NCBI GenBank assembly: GCA_949296825.1
Contig: CASFQZ010000060.1
Coordinates: 1 to 53,374 of the forward strand
From: an uncultured Eubacteriales bacterium
GTDB taxonomy: Bacteria > Bacillota > Clostridia > Oscillospirales > Acutalibacteraceae
Direction of reading: 5' to 3'
DNA: 53,374 bases
A program made the position numbers and the translations under genes. Shown piece by piece: positions 53,251-53,374 of this stretch (the stretch's first letter is position 1; each line of letters begins with the position of its first letter). A model generated the notes under the pieces. That model saw nothing but the letters and a program-made list of their open reading frames with translations, had not been told where the DNA came from and made no database searches.

Positions 53251-53374
53251 TAAAATTTTATCAATTTATATAAAATCCATGCAAAAAGATGATAGCCATG
53301 CTGCCGACAAAAGTCATGAATAAATTTTTACTTATTGACGCAAAATACTTTTCTTTTGCGGGAATTAGTGCTAA

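Noticed and set aside
769..53374. Phage defence island or mobile element next to the CRISPR array
   Set aside because: All genes after the array are recognisable housekeeping, metabolic or membrane genes; no integrase, transposase, toxin pair or direct-repeat boundary was seen.

Overview
The window looks like a chromosomal segment of a spore-forming Clostridia-type Bacillota, probably a gut-associated Oscillospirales/Ruminococcaceae-like organism. The evidence is the sporulation regulator SpoIIID, the dgt-dnaG-rpoD order, the Firmicutes recombination pair AddA/AddB, RqcH, the c-di-AMP receptor DarA, DUF1292, a methionine synthase split into separate reading frames, and Shine-Dalgarno sites of the AGGAGGTGAT type throughout. 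No 16S rRNA is present, so the placement is inference. Most of the region is core genome; I see no transposase, integrase or phage module.

Left edge (1-716): the trailer end of a CRISPR array of I-E-like repeats. Eleven repeats and ten complete spacers are visible, plus a fossil repeat beyond the degenerate last one. The leader and any cas genes lie left of the window. Two related maltose-type O-acetyltransferases follow on opposite strands, then a secreted PHP-domain protein, a 316-base gap that may hold a structured RNA, a DUF1292 protein and a LacX-like aldose epimerase.

Forward block 5297-13762: a methyl-cycle operon (metF, a stand-alone MetH reactivation domain, and MetH lacking that domain). 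Behind its own promoter comes an ABC exporter with a zinc-ribbon N-terminus paired with a DUF1854 protein, then darA, a YbaK/EbsC deacylase and a ChbG/YdjC-type deacetylase.

Reverse block 28586-13867: a small unknown protein, RNase P RNA with a clear promoter, a small membrane protein, addB-addA, rpmE, yigZ, dgt-dnaG-rpoD, a GNAT, a HAD phosphatase and a cysteine-rich protein, ending at a strong hairpin.

Forward block 28717-33002: glycosyltransferase, DUF1858 protein, trmK, nif3-like and rqcH. It meets a reverse membrane protein with overlapping stop codons. An N-acetylhexosamine kinase (NahK-like) with a near-consensus promoter and a membrane protein follow. Next is a reverse set of DEDDh exonuclease, glycosidase-like lipoprotein and N-acetylmuramoyl-alanine amidase.

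Right part: a GH95 fucosidase, a DUF4874/DUF4832 protein and an M19 dipeptidase. Then comes a 213-base gap with six TTWTCAACA-like direct repeats, followed by the reverse envelope/isoprenoid cluster (71-aa Cys protein, cdsA, dxr, rseP, ispG), forward spoIIID, and a reverse GlpA-like / FAD oxidoreductase / DUF1667 trio with its promoter.

I do not see a complete new defence or mobile system. The points I would look at first are the CRISPR trailer with its pyrimidine-only 29th base, the ABC-DUF1854 pair, the TTWTCAACA array, and the unexplained structured gap at 3600-3890.
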